Of a stretch of DNA of 64,000 nucleotides, positions 43,196-52,610 are shown piece by piece. Each line of letters opens with the position of its first letter. Within the stretch, counting starts at the first letter, position 1. The position numbers were made by a program, and so were the translations under genes. Origin of the DNA: Anaerolineae bacterium (GTDB taxonomy: Bacteria; Chloroflexota; Anaerolineae; Aggregatilineales; Phototrophicaceae); NCBI GenBank assembly GCA_025055175.1, contig JANWYT010000032.1, forward strand, positions 1 to 64,000, given 5' to 3'. The notes below the pieces were generated by a model. It worked only from the letters and a program-made list of their open reading frames with translations, was not told the DNA's origin and did not search any database.

Positions 43196-44149
43196 TTAAA
43201 TACGGCTCAGGATGAGGTCAACCACTCGTCGCCCATCGACCCGCGTCGGGACGTTGACTAGCGGGCGGCCTTCCCATTCGGGCAGACGATGATCGGTCTG
43301 GGTGACCAGCGGCCAGGTCTTTCCTCGGCTGAACAGACCGCTCGTCTCCACGCGCACGGGCCAGCGCTGTACAGTAAACAGCGTCGGATCAATCGCGTAA
43401 GCGATGGCCGACGAGTCGTGGACGAAGATACCATCGCAGCCATATGTGTCTTCAAAGTATTGGCGATATTTGGGTAGGATGTGGACGATGTGCCGAGCAG
43501 TGGCCTTAGAGCTGCGAGCATAGGCTTCGAGGTCGGCGCTGGTCATGTGGACAGTGTGCGTCACATCTAGGCCGACCATCGTCACTTGCCAGGGCGCGCC
43601 GAACACCACGTCGGCGGCTTCGGGATCGTTGTGGATGTTGGCTTCAGCGGCAGGTGTGGCATTGCCTGGCCCTAGTGCGTTGCCTCCCATCAACACGACT
43701 TCGCGCACTCGCTGGGCTATGCGCGGCTCTAGGCGTAAGGCCAGGGCGATGTTGGTCAGCGGCCCGATTGGCACGAGCGTCACCTCTCCAGGCTGGCGCA
43801 TGATCTGTTCGATGATGAAGACGGCGGCGCTCTGGTCGACGGCGCAGGTGCTGGGTGGGGGCAGATTCGCGTCTCCCTGGCCATCCGCCCCATGTACAAA
43901 CGGCACAGGCCCGCCATAGGGAATGGCTAGTGGATCGTTTGCGCCCTGGGCTACTGGAATGTCGGTGCGCGCAGCAATCTCCAGCAGGCGCAGAGCGTTG
44001 GTCGTCGCCAGGCTAGTGTGGACGTTGCCGTAAATCGTCGTCAGGCCAATCACCTCCAGCTCTGGCGAATTCAGGGCGAAGAAGATGGCCATCGAGTCGT
44101 CCACGCCAGGATCGGTGTCGATGATGATCTTGCGAGGCATGACCTTCAT
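43196..44149 (-). CDS. Nucleoside hydrolase (IUNH family), canonical copy
   Basis: The 317-residue protein has the canonical DTDPGVDDSMAIFFAL, the substrate segment GLTTIYGNVHTSLATTN, LVPIGPLTNIALAL and VVLMGGNALGPGNATPAAEAN, then a late HDSSAIAYAIDP that supplies the remaining metal Asp. It hydrolyses ribonucleosides in the cytoplasm. The start at 44149 forms an ATGA overlap with yjbQ. Two different hydrolases in one operon suggest two substrates or a broad range. Confidence 0.93.
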   Translation of the reverse strand: MKVMPRKIIIDTDPGVDDSMAIFFALNSPELEVIGLTTIYGNVHTSLATTNALRLLEIAARTDIPVAQGANDPLAIPYGGPVPFVHGADGQGDANLPPPSTCAVDQSAAVFIIEQIMRQPGEVTLVPIGPLTNIALALRLEPRIAQRVREVVLMGGNALGPGNATPAAEANIHNDPEAADVVFGAPWQVTMVGLDVTHTVHMTSADLEAYARSSKATARHIVHILPKYRQYFEDTYGCDGIFVHDSSAIAYAIDPTLFTVQRWPVRVETSGLFSRGKTWPLVTQTDHRLPEWEGRPLVNVPTRVDGRRVVDLILSRI

Positions 44150-44553
44150 CCCTCCATCAGCTTCAAATGGACTTGGCGCTGGCGCGGGCCGTCGAATTCA
44201 TAGAACAATATGCTCTGCGAGCTGCCCAGCACCAGACGTCCTGCAGCAATGATGAGGGTGGCGCTGTGGCCGATCAGGGCAGCCTTGATGTGGCCAGCAG
44301 CGTCAGCAGGGGTATCGTACTGGTGCAGAAAATCAACGCGCTTCGGCACCAGTCGGTTCACATCGGCGATGATATCCTGCGCTGTGGCCAAATCCACAGC
44401 CGAGTTGAGGGTGATAGCAGCAGTGGTGTGCGGCACGAACAAGACGCACAGACCTCCTTGTACGCCGCTGCCGGCCACGACTTGGCGCACCTGGTCAGTG
44501 ATGTCGATCAGTGCGTCGCCTCTGGGAGTGGTTAAGCTCAGGATCTTCAGCAT
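44146..44553 (-). CDS. yjbQ: YjbQ/UPF0047 family protein
   Basis: The 135-residue protein matches the YjbQ family: 'LCVLFVPHTTAAITLNSAVD', AGHIKAALIGHSATLIIAAG, LVLGSSQSILFYEFDGPRQR. Some members show weak thiamine-phosphate synthase activity, but the physiological role is not settled. Its placement among nucleoside genes hints at a sugar or nucleoside-linked role. It overlaps the upstream kinase gene by 7 bases. Confidence 0.88.
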   Translation of the reverse strand: MLKILSLTTPRGDALIDITDQVRQVVAGSGVQGGLCVLFVPHTTAAITLNSAVDLATAQDIIADVNRLVPKRVDFLHQYDTPADAAGHIKAALIGHSATLIIAAGRLVLGSSQSILFYEFDGPRQRQVHLKLMEG

Positions 44554-45500
44554 GGCAGCGAGACTTCTAGGCTAGTACTGGCCAGAACAGCCTGAACCTC
44601 TGCACAAGTAGGGACGTTCAGGCCACTGCCCAGCTTTTGTACCGAAGCGCCACCGGCGGCGTTGCCCAGGATAGCGCAGGTGGACAAGTCATAGCCGTGC
44701 AAAAAGCCATAAATGAAGGCGGCGTTGAAGCAGTCGCCGGCGCCGACGCTATCTATCACGTTCACGCGGAAGGCGTCGAAATGCTGTTGCCAGTCACGTT
44801 GTACCACGGTACAGCCGCGCTCCTGCTGTTTGATGACTAGTGTATGCGGGCCGAGTCCTAGCAGGTAGTCGATAGCTGCTGCGCCTGTCTTGCCGCACGC
44901 TGCCAGGCTCATCTCCTCTTCGGTCATCATCAGATAATCAGCGCGGGCCATGGCCTGTTCCAACATCTTTGGCTTCACATGGGCAACTGTCGGGCCTACG
45001 TCGAAGAAGATGGGAATCCGCTTTTGCCTGGCTCGCTCCATGACTGGATCAACGATTTCGGCCAGCTGCTGCTCCATGAGGTTGTAGGCCTGCATGAAGA
45101 CGGCGTGGCCAGAGATGAGGACGGCGTCCATGATGTTGTCGTAACGCGCGACGGGTCCGGTGGCGTTATAGGCTATGAAAGCATGTTCGTGGCGCTCGGT
45201 ATCGATCAAGTCGTAGACGACGGTTGTGCGTGAGCCAGGCATGGAGACGACGCCGCGCAGGTCGATGTTCTCGGCCTTGAGCATAGTGCGCAGCTGGTTG
45301 CCGAAGGCGTCCGTCCCTAGCGTGCCGATGGCAGAGACGCGCAGACCCAAGCGACGAGCCATAATCATGAAGTTGCAGCCTCCACCCGGCTGAAAATCCA
45401 GGATACGAATTTCCTGATGTTTGAAAGGTTGAATTGGCAGCCTGACGGGGGTAATCAGATCAAGGACGAGATCACCGATAGAGACGACGTGTTTGCTCAT
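44547..45500 (-). CDS. PfkB-family (ribokinase-like) carbohydrate kinase
   Basis: The 317-residue kinase has both PfkB signatures: a Gly-rich FQPGGGCNFMIMARRLGL and the catalytic IDSVGAGDCFNAAFIYGFL with its Asp intact. In the operon it probably phosphorylates the ribose, or the nucleoside, released after uptake. Exact substrate is unknown. It overlaps the ADP-ribosylglycohydrolase gene by ATGA (45497-45500). Confidence 0.88.
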   Translation of the reverse strand: MSKHVVSIGDLVLDLITPVRLPIQPFKHQEIRILDFQPGGGCNFMIMARRLGLRVSAIGTLGTDAFGNQLRTMLKAENIDLRGVVSMPGSRTTVVYDLIDTERHEHAFIAYNATGPVARYDNIMDAVLISGHAVFMQAYNLMEQQLAEIVDPVMERARQKRIPIFFDVGPTVAHVKPKMLEQAMARADYLMMTEEEMSLAACGKTGAAAIDYLLGLGPHTLVIKQQERGCTVVQRDWQQHFDAFRVNVIDSVGAGDCFNAAFIYGFLHGYDLSTCAILGNAAGGASVQKLGSGLNVPTCAEVQAVLASTSLEVSLPC

Positions 45501-46504
45501 TTGCTCAAATCTCCTAGTTGAGCCATGCTCCTGGCCAGATCGCGCACGTGGTAGCTAATCATGATGGGATCAGAGTCAAGTTGATCGACATACGTAGCGG
45601 GGATAGCAGCGAAGCCTTTGAACGCGCCAGCAATAGCACAGGCAATCGCTCCAACGGTGTCAGCGTCGCCAGACAGATTGGCAGCGTAGCAGGCGGTCTG
45701 GACGGGATCACCCTGGGCCATGGCCAGCACGCCGAAGGCAGCGGGGACAGTCTCGCTGGTGGCCAGCGACGTTCCCACCACGTCGTATAATTCGCGCAGA
45801 CGCGCTAATGGCTCGACAGGCTTGTGCGCGATGTTCACTGCCAGCTCAATCCGCCGTGCTATGCTCGCGCCAATCCACTTGAAGCCTTTCTGTCGCCCCA
45901 ACTCTGCTCCCAGGATACCCGCTGCGATTACGCTGTCAAGCGTAGCGCTGTCGTGCAGAGCGACGCTGATCGCGGCAGCTACGGCGCTCGCTCCGGAGAT
46001 AGCGACGTTGGTGTGGTGAGTGGGTATGCAAGAGATATAGGCCGCTTCCACTGCTGCCAGTGGGTCGTTGGGGTGCAGCAGCCCGACGGGTGAGACGCGC
46101 ATGGCGGCGCCGTTGGTATCGCCCATGCGTCCAGCTTCGCGCGGATCGACGCCGCGCTTGAGAGCCTGTATGCCGCGCCGCGTACTCGGCCCAACGTAGG
46201 GCGACTCGTCGCCGCCTGTGCGGTCGTACCAGCCTACGATGGCGCGCACGGTGGCTTCTAGCGTCACGCCACCTTCTTTTACATATTCGGTCGCCAGCGA
46301 GAAGGCCTGTTCAGAGTCGTCTGTGATGCGAGCAGCGGGCAGGCCCTTATGGACTTCATGGTCGTCTGGAGCGGGCAAGAAGCCCTCAATCCAGCCGAAG
46401 GCGCGCCGTGTGTCGTCGAAGTCAAAGTAGGCTGGCATACCCCAAGCGTCGCCTAGAGCTTGACCATATAAGCCCCCAAGAATTTTGTCTTGTCTTGACG
46501 TCAC
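45497..46504 (-). CDS. ADP-ribosylglycohydrolase family protein
   Basis: The 335-residue all-helical family protein starts KILGGLYGQALGDAWGMP and has the metal-binding ITDDSEQAF (Thr61-Asp62-Asp63) and the second metal motif NLSGDADTVGAIACAIAGA. Family members cleave ADP-ribosyl bonds or related N-/O-glycosidic bonds using two Mg2+. In this operon it more likely acts on an imported ribosylated compound than on modified proteins; that is inference. The start is GTG 46504 after GAGGGAGAAAGAC. Confidence 0.9.
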   Translation of the reverse strand: MTSRQDKILGGLYGQALGDAWGMPAYFDFDDTRRAFGWIEGFLPAPDDHEVHKGLPAARITDDSEQAFSLATEYVKEGGVTLEATVRAIVGWYDRTGGDESPYVGPSTRRGIQALKRGVDPREAGRMGDTNGAAMRVSPVGLLHPNDPLAAVEAAYISCIPTHHTNVAISGASAVAAAISVALHDSATLDSVIAAGILGAELGRQKGFKWIGASIARRIELAVNIAHKPVEPLARLRELYDVVGTSLATSETVPAAFGVLAMAQGDPVQTACYAANLSGDADTVGAIACAIAGAFKGFAAIPATYVDQLDSDPIMISYHVRDLARSMAQLGDLSK

Positions 46505-46572
46505 GTCTTTCTCCCTCTGAGAGTGATGACCTGAATGCGGCTAGTCGGTCAGAAGCTGTACGGCTTTGTACT

Positions 46573-47976
46573 TCAAGTGGATACATGCAGTTTGAGCTTC
46601 TCTCCTACGATGAGGCCTAGACCACCCAGTGCCGCCCACAGCAGCAGGCTTAGTGCCAAGCCACCTAGCAGAGCCGCAATAGGTGAGAAGAACAGCAGCA
46701 GGAAGAGCGCCAGGTAGATAGTAAGCGAGCTGATCGTCACTGCTGCGCTGAGGATGGGCTGTTCCAAAATGCGCTCTAGGCGAGCGATGAAGGGCCAGTT
46801 GACCCCGATCAGCATCAGGGAGGCCAAGCTGATGACTGCGCCCCAAGGGTAAGCTACTGCTAGGCCGCCGAAGCCATTTGGAGCAGCGAACAAGCCTACG
46901 CTGAGGATGACGCCGATGACGGCGAACATGGCCAAAAGGACGTGCAGCACGCTCAGGCTTTGCAAGGTGCGCCACGTCCTAGCCGAACCGACGCCAGTAG
47001 CGCGCAGCGCGCGGAAGCGCTGTGTCTGACGAGTCTGTAAGGCGTAGATGACCAGGGCCATAACGGTAGCCACGTAGGGGATCATCTGCGGCACTTGCGA
47101 GGGGATTTGCAACGTGCCAATGCGGATAGCGAAGGCGTCGAAGAAGCCGAACATCAGCGACGCAGCTGCCGTGCCATAGGGATTGCCTCCGCCTAAGAGC
47201 GGAGTGGCCAGGGCGATGAAGCCGCGTCCAGCGGTCATGTCGCGCTGGAACATGTTCAGATAGCCCATGCTCATATGGATGCCACCCATCGCCGCTAGCG
47301 CACCGCTCAGCATGAGGGCGTAATAGCGCGTGCGAATAGCGCGTATGCCCACTGACTGCGCCGCCGCCATATTCTCGCCTGTGGCGCGCAAGTGCAAACC
47401 AAAAGGCGTGCGGTAGAGCATGAACCAGACGACGAAGACGGCGATGAAGGCGATCCAGGTCATCACACTCTGGTTGTTGAACACATCGTAGATGAAGCCG
47501 CCGATGAGCGGAATGTCGCGGATGAAGGTTGGCAGGGTGATGAAGGGCATAGTCAGGCTGGCCAGGCGGCTGGTGCTGCCGCGATCCCCAGTCAACTCAA
47601 ACATAATGGCTACAGTGCCAGCCGAGCCGAGGATGTTAAGGGCAATGCCTGCTAGGATCAGATCGGCCTTGAGGCGCAAGTGCAGGAAGCCCAGCAGCAG
47701 GGCCATCAGGACGCCGATGGCGACTCCGCCGACCAAACCCAGCCAAGGGCCGACCATGCGTCCCGTCTCTGGCCCAAACCACTGCTGAGCGTAAGCGCTG
47801 AGGGCGACGCCAGTGAAGGCAGCAGCCAACATCGTGCCTTCCAGACCGATGTGGATGACGCCTGCCTTGTCCGAGATGAGAGCTGCCAGCGAAGGCAGCA
47901 GGATAGGCGTGGCCACGCGCAAGATAGCCGCCAAAAAAGTTGCACTGAAGATACCCTGGACGACGTTTTCAAACAT
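46573..47976 (-). CDS. Nucleoside-type ABC permease (NupQ/YufQ-like) with C-terminal extension
   Basis: The 467-residue membrane protein matches the second permease of BmpA-type transporters: LPSLAALISDKAGVIHIGLE, GTMLAAAFTGVALSAY, LRATGENMAAAQSVGI and GRGFIALATPLLGGGNPYG. Such permeases are usually about 310-330 residues; here about 130 extra residues form three to four further membrane segments (from 'VLHVLLAMFAVIGVILSVG' on). The start MFENVVQGIFS (47976) has AAGGAGG 9 bases upstream and overlaps the first permease by 8 bases. Confidence 0.9.
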   Translation of the reverse strand: MFENVVQGIFSATFLAAILRVATPILLPSLAALISDKAGVIHIGLEGTMLAAAFTGVALSAYAQQWFGPETGRMVGPWLGLVGGVAIGVLMALLLGFLHLRLKADLILAGIALNILGSAGTVAIMFELTGDRGSTSRLASLTMPFITLPTFIRDIPLIGGFIYDVFNNQSVMTWIAFIAVFVVWFMLYRTPFGLHLRATGENMAAAQSVGIRAIRTRYYALMLSGALAAMGGIHMSMGYLNMFQRDMTAGRGFIALATPLLGGGNPYGTAAASLMFGFFDAFAIRIGTLQIPSQVPQMIPYVATVMALVIYALQTRQTQRFRALRATGVGSARTWRTLQSLSVLHVLLAMFAVIGVILSVGLFAAPNGFGGLAVAYPWGAVISLASLMLIGVNWPFIARLERILEQPILSAAVTISSLTIYLALFLLLFFSPIAALLGGLALSLLLWAALGGLGLIVGEKLKLHVST

Positions 47977-49699
47977 GAGCGCCGGCCTCCTTTTGAGGTG
48001 CGTCTGTACTGGGGCTGACAGCGCTGCGCTTGGCGGCACGCTGCACTTGGAAGAAGGCTGCCAGCGCTTCGGCGGTGATGAGCAGGATGATGATGGCCTG
48101 GATAATGCGCACAATCTCAAAGCTGACGTTGGCGTCGCGCTCCATGAACTGCGCGCCGGCGCGCAAGTAGGCGTAGAGCAAGGCGGTGAAAGGAATCACC
48201 AGCGGATTGTTGCGCGCCAACAGGGCTACCACCACGCCTTCAAAGGCCAGGCCCAACGAGATGTTGATGATGAGCATACGATGGATTCCCATGCTCAGGT
48301 GCGCGCCGGCCAAGCCAGCGACAATGCCGCTGACAGCCATCGCCAGCATGATTGTGCGGCGCGTGTTGACGCCACCATAAGCGGCGAATTTGGCGTTGCT
48401 GCCCACCATGCGAATCTCGTATCCCAGTGGCGTCCGTTCGATCAGCAGCCACACCAGCAGCACCGCCGCCATAGCCATGAAGATCGCAATGCTGACCTGC
48501 GTCTCGGCTACCAGTGGTGGTAGTTGTCCGTTGGCGGGGAAAGGCGCGCTGGCGATATAACCTGCTGTGGGCGGCTTCAGCTCAAACGTCAGGATTAGCT
48601 CGTAAAAGCGTATTGCGACAGTGTTGAGCATGAGCGTTGAGACCAGCTCGTTTGCTCCCAAGTAAGCTTTCAGCATCCCAGGCAACAGACCCCATAGGAA
48701 GCCGGCAGTCATCGCTGATAAGATGGCGACAGGGATCACTAGCCAGGGCGAGAACGTCCCAAGATTGAGGGCCAGCACGCCACTGATGAGCGCACCGAAA
48801 TAGAGCTGGCCCTCGGCGCCCAAGCTGAATTGGCGCGCACGGAAGACGATAGCAATCGCCAGCCCGACGAAGATGAGAGTCGTCGCGTCCTGAATCCAGA
48901 CGGCCCAGCGGTTGACGCGGCCCAGAGCGCCGAGCAGGAACGTTTCGTAGGCGAAGCGCGTGGCGCTGAACGACTCGGCTAGGATGATGGGCGTCGTCAA
49001 CGGCTCAGGACGCACATGGACGGTGTACAGCCCATCAGCGGGCAGAGTAAAGTCTTCGATCACGGCGTCGTTGGGGTTGCGGAAGCGCAGCACATCGCCG
49101 AAGCGCGCCAACTGAGCCTCGCTGACGCTGTTGGCGCTGGCTAGTTCTGCGCCTTGTGCGTCGCGCAGGCTCACCTCTAGGTTGACGGTGGAGCGGCGGT
49201 TGGCGGCGTAGGCCAGCACGCTCACCACGTCGTTAGCGCTGCCCAAGAAGGTGTATTCGGCTTCGCGCAAAGGATTGCGCACGCCAGGCTTGTTGAATTC
49301 ACCGCCCTTCTCCTCACCATATGCCAGGTCAGCATCGCCTTCTGGCGGTGCAGCTTCGCTGAGGACGCGCACTTCGAACGCGCCTTGAATGTACTGGTTG
49401 GCCGCGTCTAGGTTGAAGGACATGGTGAATAGAAAGCCGAAGAGCAGGGCCACGATCACCGTCAGGACGACGCGCAGCGCGCTCCAACTTAACTGCCAGA
49501 CGAACAAGCCCACGCTGAGGCCCACTAGGAGGTTCACAAACAGAATGCTGGCCGAGTCGGCCGTGTTGGCGACCCGTTCGATCAAGTCGTTGAGCGAGCC
49601 GCCAAACAGGCGGATGTTGACGAAGGCAGCCACCAGCAGGGCGAAGAGCGCCGCCAGCGTGGGCAGGCCCAAGCGTCGCGTCGCTGAAACTTGGCTCAT
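47969..49699 (-). CDS. Nucleoside-type ABC permease (NupP/YufP-like) with inserted PPC-like domain
   Basis: The 576-residue permease has the family core from about residue 255: FVGLAIAIVFRARQFSLGAE, GQLYFGALISG, YLGANELVSTLMLNTVAIRF and MVGSNAKFAAYGGVNTRRT. Relatives are about 350 residues. After three N-terminal membrane segments, residues about 135-235 form a soluble beta-rich insert ('AEYTFLGSANDVVSVLAY', then VNLEVSLRDAQGAELASANS and IEDFTLPADGLYTVHVRPE) that resembles a PPC (pre-peptidase C-terminal) domain, placed outside the membrane. The start overlaps the ATPase gene by ATGA. Confidence 0.88.
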   Translation of the reverse strand: MSQVSATRRLGLPTLAALFALLVAAFVNIRLFGGSLNDLIERVANTADSASILFVNLLVGLSVGLFVWQLSWSALRVVLTVIVALLFGFLFTMSFNLDAANQYIQGAFEVRVLSEAAPPEGDADLAYGEEKGGEFNKPGVRNPLREAEYTFLGSANDVVSVLAYAANRRSTVNLEVSLRDAQGAELASANSVSEAQLARFGDVLRFRNPNDAVIEDFTLPADGLYTVHVRPEPLTTPIILAESFSATRFAYETFLLGALGRVNRWAVWIQDATTLIFVGLAIAIVFRARQFSLGAEGQLYFGALISGVLALNLGTFSPWLVIPVAILSAMTAGFLWGLLPGMLKAYLGANELVSTLMLNTVAIRFYELILTFELKPPTAGYIASAPFPANGQLPPLVAETQVSIAIFMAMAAVLLVWLLIERTPLGYEIRMVGSNAKFAAYGGVNTRRTIMLAMAVSGIVAGLAGAHLSMGIHRMLIINISLGLAFEGVVVALLARNNPLVIPFTALLYAYLRAGAQFMERDANVSFEIVRIIQAIIILLITAEALAAFFQVQRAAKRSAVSPSTDAPQKEAGAHV

Positions 49700-51237
49700 G
49701 AGTAAGTCTCCATCTCTGTGGCGCTCTGTTTCTGTGCGCCCAGCATATACAGGCCCAACCGCTCCTCGGTCAAATCTGGGGTGTTGGGCAAGATGGCCAC
49801 AATTTCGCCATCGTACATGACCATGATCCGATCTGCCAGCTTCATCACCTCTTGCAAATCAGCTGAGACCAAGAGAATGGCCAGACCCTGAGTGCGTTTG
49901 TCGACGAGCTGTTGATGGATGAACTCAATCGCGCCGATGTCGACGCCGCGTGTGGGCTGGGCCGCGATGAGCAGGCGTGGCTCAGATGAAAACTCGCGAG
50001 CGACGATGACCTTCTGCATGTTGCCGCCAGACAGACTGATGACGGGAACGTCGGCGTGCATGGCTACAATCCCGAAGTCGCGGATGAGCTTTTGTCCGTT
50101 GGCGTTGATGGCCTGAGGTCGCATGAGGCCACTCTGAGTGAAGGGCGGACGGTAATACCGGTCTACGATCAAGTTGTCAGCAATGCTGATGTCTGGCGCA
50201 ATGCCGTTGGTCAGGCGATCTTCAGGAATGTGCGCGACGTGGGCTTCGCGTGCTTGGCGTGGGCCATGCCCCAGGATGGACTGACCATCGACCAGGGCCT
50301 CGCCTTCGCTGGGCGGGCGCAGACCGGTGAGAATCTCGACCAACTCAGTTTGGCCGTTGCCTTCCACGCCGGCCACCCCCAGGATTTCGCCTTCGTAGAC
50401 AGTGAAGTTGGCGTGCTTGAGCAGCAATCGGCCACCTTCGTTGGCGTAACTGAGGTTGCGCACTTGCAAGACGGGCTTCCCGCGCTGCACAAGCGGCTTA
50501 TCGACCACCATGAAGACTTCGCGGCCCACCATCATGCGCGCCAGCTGGGGAATATTCGTCTCGGAGGTCTTGACCGTGCCGACGTGCCGAGCGTCGCGCA
50601 TGACTGTCACTCGGTGGCTGATCTCCATCACTTCGCGCAATTTATGGGTGATGAAGATAACGGTCTTGCCCTCTTGGATCAAGTTGTGGATGGCATCGAA
50701 CAAATCGGTCGTCTCGCGTGGGGTGAGGACAGCTGTCGGCTCATCCAGGATCAAGACCTGCGCGCCGCGATAGAGAGCTTTGAGAATCTCCACGCGCTGG
50801 CGCATACCGACGGAGACGTCTTCCACGCGCGCCCTGGGATCGACTTGGAGGCCGTAGATGCTGGCGAGGCGTTCGGTGGCTTCAATCGCCTGTTTGCGAT
50901 CTACGACCAGACCGCGGCGCGGTTCCGTCCCCAAAGTGATATTCTCTGCAATTGTGAAAGAATTGACCAGCATGAAATTTTGGAAGACCATGCCAATGCC
51001 CAGCTGAATGGCGCGCTGGGGGCTGTCGATGGTCACGGGCTGATTACGCAAGAAGATTTGGCCTTCGGTGGGCATCTCAATGCCATAGAGAATCTTCATC
51101 AGAGTCGATTTGCCTGCGCCATTTTCGCCTACGATGGCATGAATTTCGCCTTCTTCTACGCTGAGCGAAACGCCCTGGTTGGCCCGAACGCCATTCGGGT
51201 ACGTCTTGTAAATATTGCGCGCTTCAAGATAGGGCAT
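49696..51237 (-). CDS. Nucleoside-type ABC transporter ATPase, two ABC domains (NupO/YufO-like)
   Basis: The 513-residue ATPase has two ABC halves. The first has Walker [20 protein letters not shown], signature [15 protein letters not shown] and Walker [16 protein letters not shown]. The second is divergent, as usual in this family: [34 protein letters not shown] and [14 protein letters not shown]. It drives the two permeases. AGGATGATGCC precedes the ATG. It lies behind a terminator hairpin that separates it from the binding-protein gene. Confidence 0.94.
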   Translation of the reverse strand: MPYLEARNIYKTYPNGVRANQGVSLSVEEGEIHAIVGENGAGKSTLMKILYGIEMPTEGQIFLRNQPVTIDSPQRAIQLGIGMVFQNFMLVNSFTIAENITLGTEPRRGLVVDRKQAIEATERLASIYGLQVDPRARVEDVSVGMRQRVEILKALYRGAQVLILDEPTAVLTPRETTDLFDAIHNLIQEGKTVIFITHKLREVMEISHRVTVMRDARHVGTVKTSETNIPQLARMMVGREVFMVVDKPLVQRGKPVLQVRNLSYANEGGRLLLKHANFTVYEGEILGVAGVEGNGQTELVEILTGLRPPSEGEALVDGQSILGHGPRQAREAHVAHIPEDRLTNGIAPDISIADNLIVDRYYRPPFTQSGLMRPQAINANGQKLIRDFGIVAMHADVPVISLSGGNMQKVIVAREFSSEPRLLIAAQPTRGVDIGAIEFIHQQLVDKRTQGLAILLVSADLQEVMKLADRIMVMYDGEIVAILPNTPDLTEERLGLYMLGAQKQSATEMETYS

Positions 51238-51270
51238 GGCATCATCCTGGCGTCAATGAACGTTCAGAGA

Positions 51271-51306
51271 AGAAAAAGCTGAGGCAGATTGTAAACCTGC
51301 CTCAGC
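51271..51306 (-). terminator. Terminator between the binding protein and the rest of the nucleoside operon
   Basis: Read on the minus strand GCTGAGGCAG, a 9-base loop, and CTGCCTCAGC (51306-51278) form a perfect 10-bp stem followed by TTTTTCTTCT. It lies between the bmpA-like gene and the ATPase gene of the same operon, so partial termination would give more binding protein than transporter. Confidence 0.85.
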
Positions 51307-51359
51307 GTCTTTGCCATAAGACCACACAGCCTGTGTTCGTGCTGAGTGGTGGTTGGGTG

Positions 51360-52502
51360 CTACTTGCTCAGGAAGGCAGAGGCGTCGAAGTCGGTGGCGG
51401 GCATGGCGTCGCACCCCATGCCGACGGTGGCGGCTTCGCCTTCGGGAGCGAAGACGGTGTTGACCACAATATCGCCGGCGATGACGGCTTCTTCTACGGC
51501 CGCGATCAGTTCCTTGATGTTGTCGGGGGTAGCGGCTTCGTAAATTTCGTTGTAGGCCAGACCTACGCCACCCTCAAGGATACCAATGGCTTCAGCTTGG
51601 CCCAGCACTAGTTCGCCCTTCAAGTACAAGTCGATAGCGCGGAAGAGGGACTTGTCGACGTTCTTCAACATGCTGGTGAGGATACGCTCGGCGCGTTCTG
51701 GCGCGGTCTCCATGATGATAGTGGCTTGGTCGCTGTCCACGCCGATGGCGAACTTGCTACGCTCAGCGGCGGCTTCGAAGACGCCCTCGCCTGTGCCACC
51801 AGCAATCTGGAAGACCATATCGGCGTTCTGTTCGTACATGGCCAGAGCGATTTCTTTCCCGCGCGCCGGATCGTTCCAACCGCCAGCATACTGCACCAGC
51901 ACTCGGCTGTCGGGGTTGACCAAGCAAGCGCCTTGCTCGTAGCCGACGATGAAGTCGTTGATGACAGGGATGTCTTGGCCACCGACAGCGCCCAAAATGC
52001 CGCTGCCGCTGAAGCCTTCAATGCCGCTGGCGCTCATGGCGGCAGCGTAGACGCCAGCCAGGAACGAGCCTTCGTTCTGCTTGTAGGTGACAGAGTAGAC
52101 GTTCTTGCAACCGTCGACGCAAATTGACGGATCGTCGTAGGCAGCGGGGGCGTCAAAGAGGATGAAGACCTTGTCTGGGTAGAGGTGAGCGCGGCGCGAC
52201 AGAAACTCCACCATCTGGAACGTGCCGACGACCAGAACGTCGTAGGCATCGGTATCCTTCATGGCGTCGTCTAGGCCGGTCTCCCAGTTAGCTGGATCAA
52301 TGCCCAATTCGATGGTGTTCACATCGACATCGAATTCATCCATGACCATGTCCATGCCACGCTGGCCACTGTCGAAGAAAGACTTATCGCCCAGTACACC
52401 ATTGACGACGTAGGTGATGCGCAGAGTGTCTTGGGCGCTGACAGAGACGGCCAGCACGAAGAGCATAGCGAGCGGAAGAGCAGAGAAGGCTTTGCGTACC
52501 AC
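51360..52502 (-). CDS. BmpA-family nucleoside-type substrate-binding protein
   Basis: The 380-residue secreted protein has a signal peptide (residues 1-23, SVSAQ) without a lipobox Cys. The mature part is of the BMP/PnrA family: ITYVVNGVLGDKSFFDSGQR near the start, 'SVTYKQNEGSFLAGVYAA', GAVGGQDIPVINDFIVGYEQ, VQYAGGWNDPARGKEIALAM and FQIAGGTGEGVFEAA, FAIGVDSDQ. The family typically binds purine nucleosides. GTG 52502 is the start, with AAGGAT upstream. It is the first gene of the operon ending at 40098. Confidence 0.92.
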   Translation of the reverse strand: MVRKAFSALPLAMLFVLAVSVSAQDTLRITYVVNGVLGDKSFFDSGQRGMDMVMDEFDVDVNTIELGIDPANWETGLDDAMKDTDAYDVLVVGTFQMVEFLSRRAHLYPDKVFILFDAPAAYDDPSICVDGCKNVYSVTYKQNEGSFLAGVYAAAMSASGIEGFSGSGILGAVGGQDIPVINDFIVGYEQGACLVNPDSRVLVQYAGGWNDPARGKEIALAMYEQNADMVFQIAGGTGEGVFEAAAERSKFAIGVDSDQATIIMETAPERAERILTSMLKNVDKSLFRAIDLYLKGELVLGQAEAIGILEGGVGLAYNEIYEAATPDNIKELIAAVEEAVIAGDIVVNTVFAPEGEAATVGMGCDAMPATDFDASAFLSK

Positions 52503-52581
52503 GATGTTCTATCCTTTTACTTTACTTAACTTCTGCTTAGCGAGCATGAAGGCGCAGATGCCTTCGTATCGACGACAACAG

Positions 52582-52610
52582 AAAGTAACGAATGTTGAGA
52601 ATTCTGTCAA
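52582..52610 (-). promoter_or_regulatory. Sigma70-type promoter of the nucleoside operon
   Basis: On the minus strand TTGACA (52610-52605), a 17-base spacer and TACTTT (52587-52582). It lies about 80 bases upstream of the GTG at 52502. The rest of the 52503-52788 gap must hold the divergent phosphatase promoter, for which I see no clear match. Confidence 0.7.
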
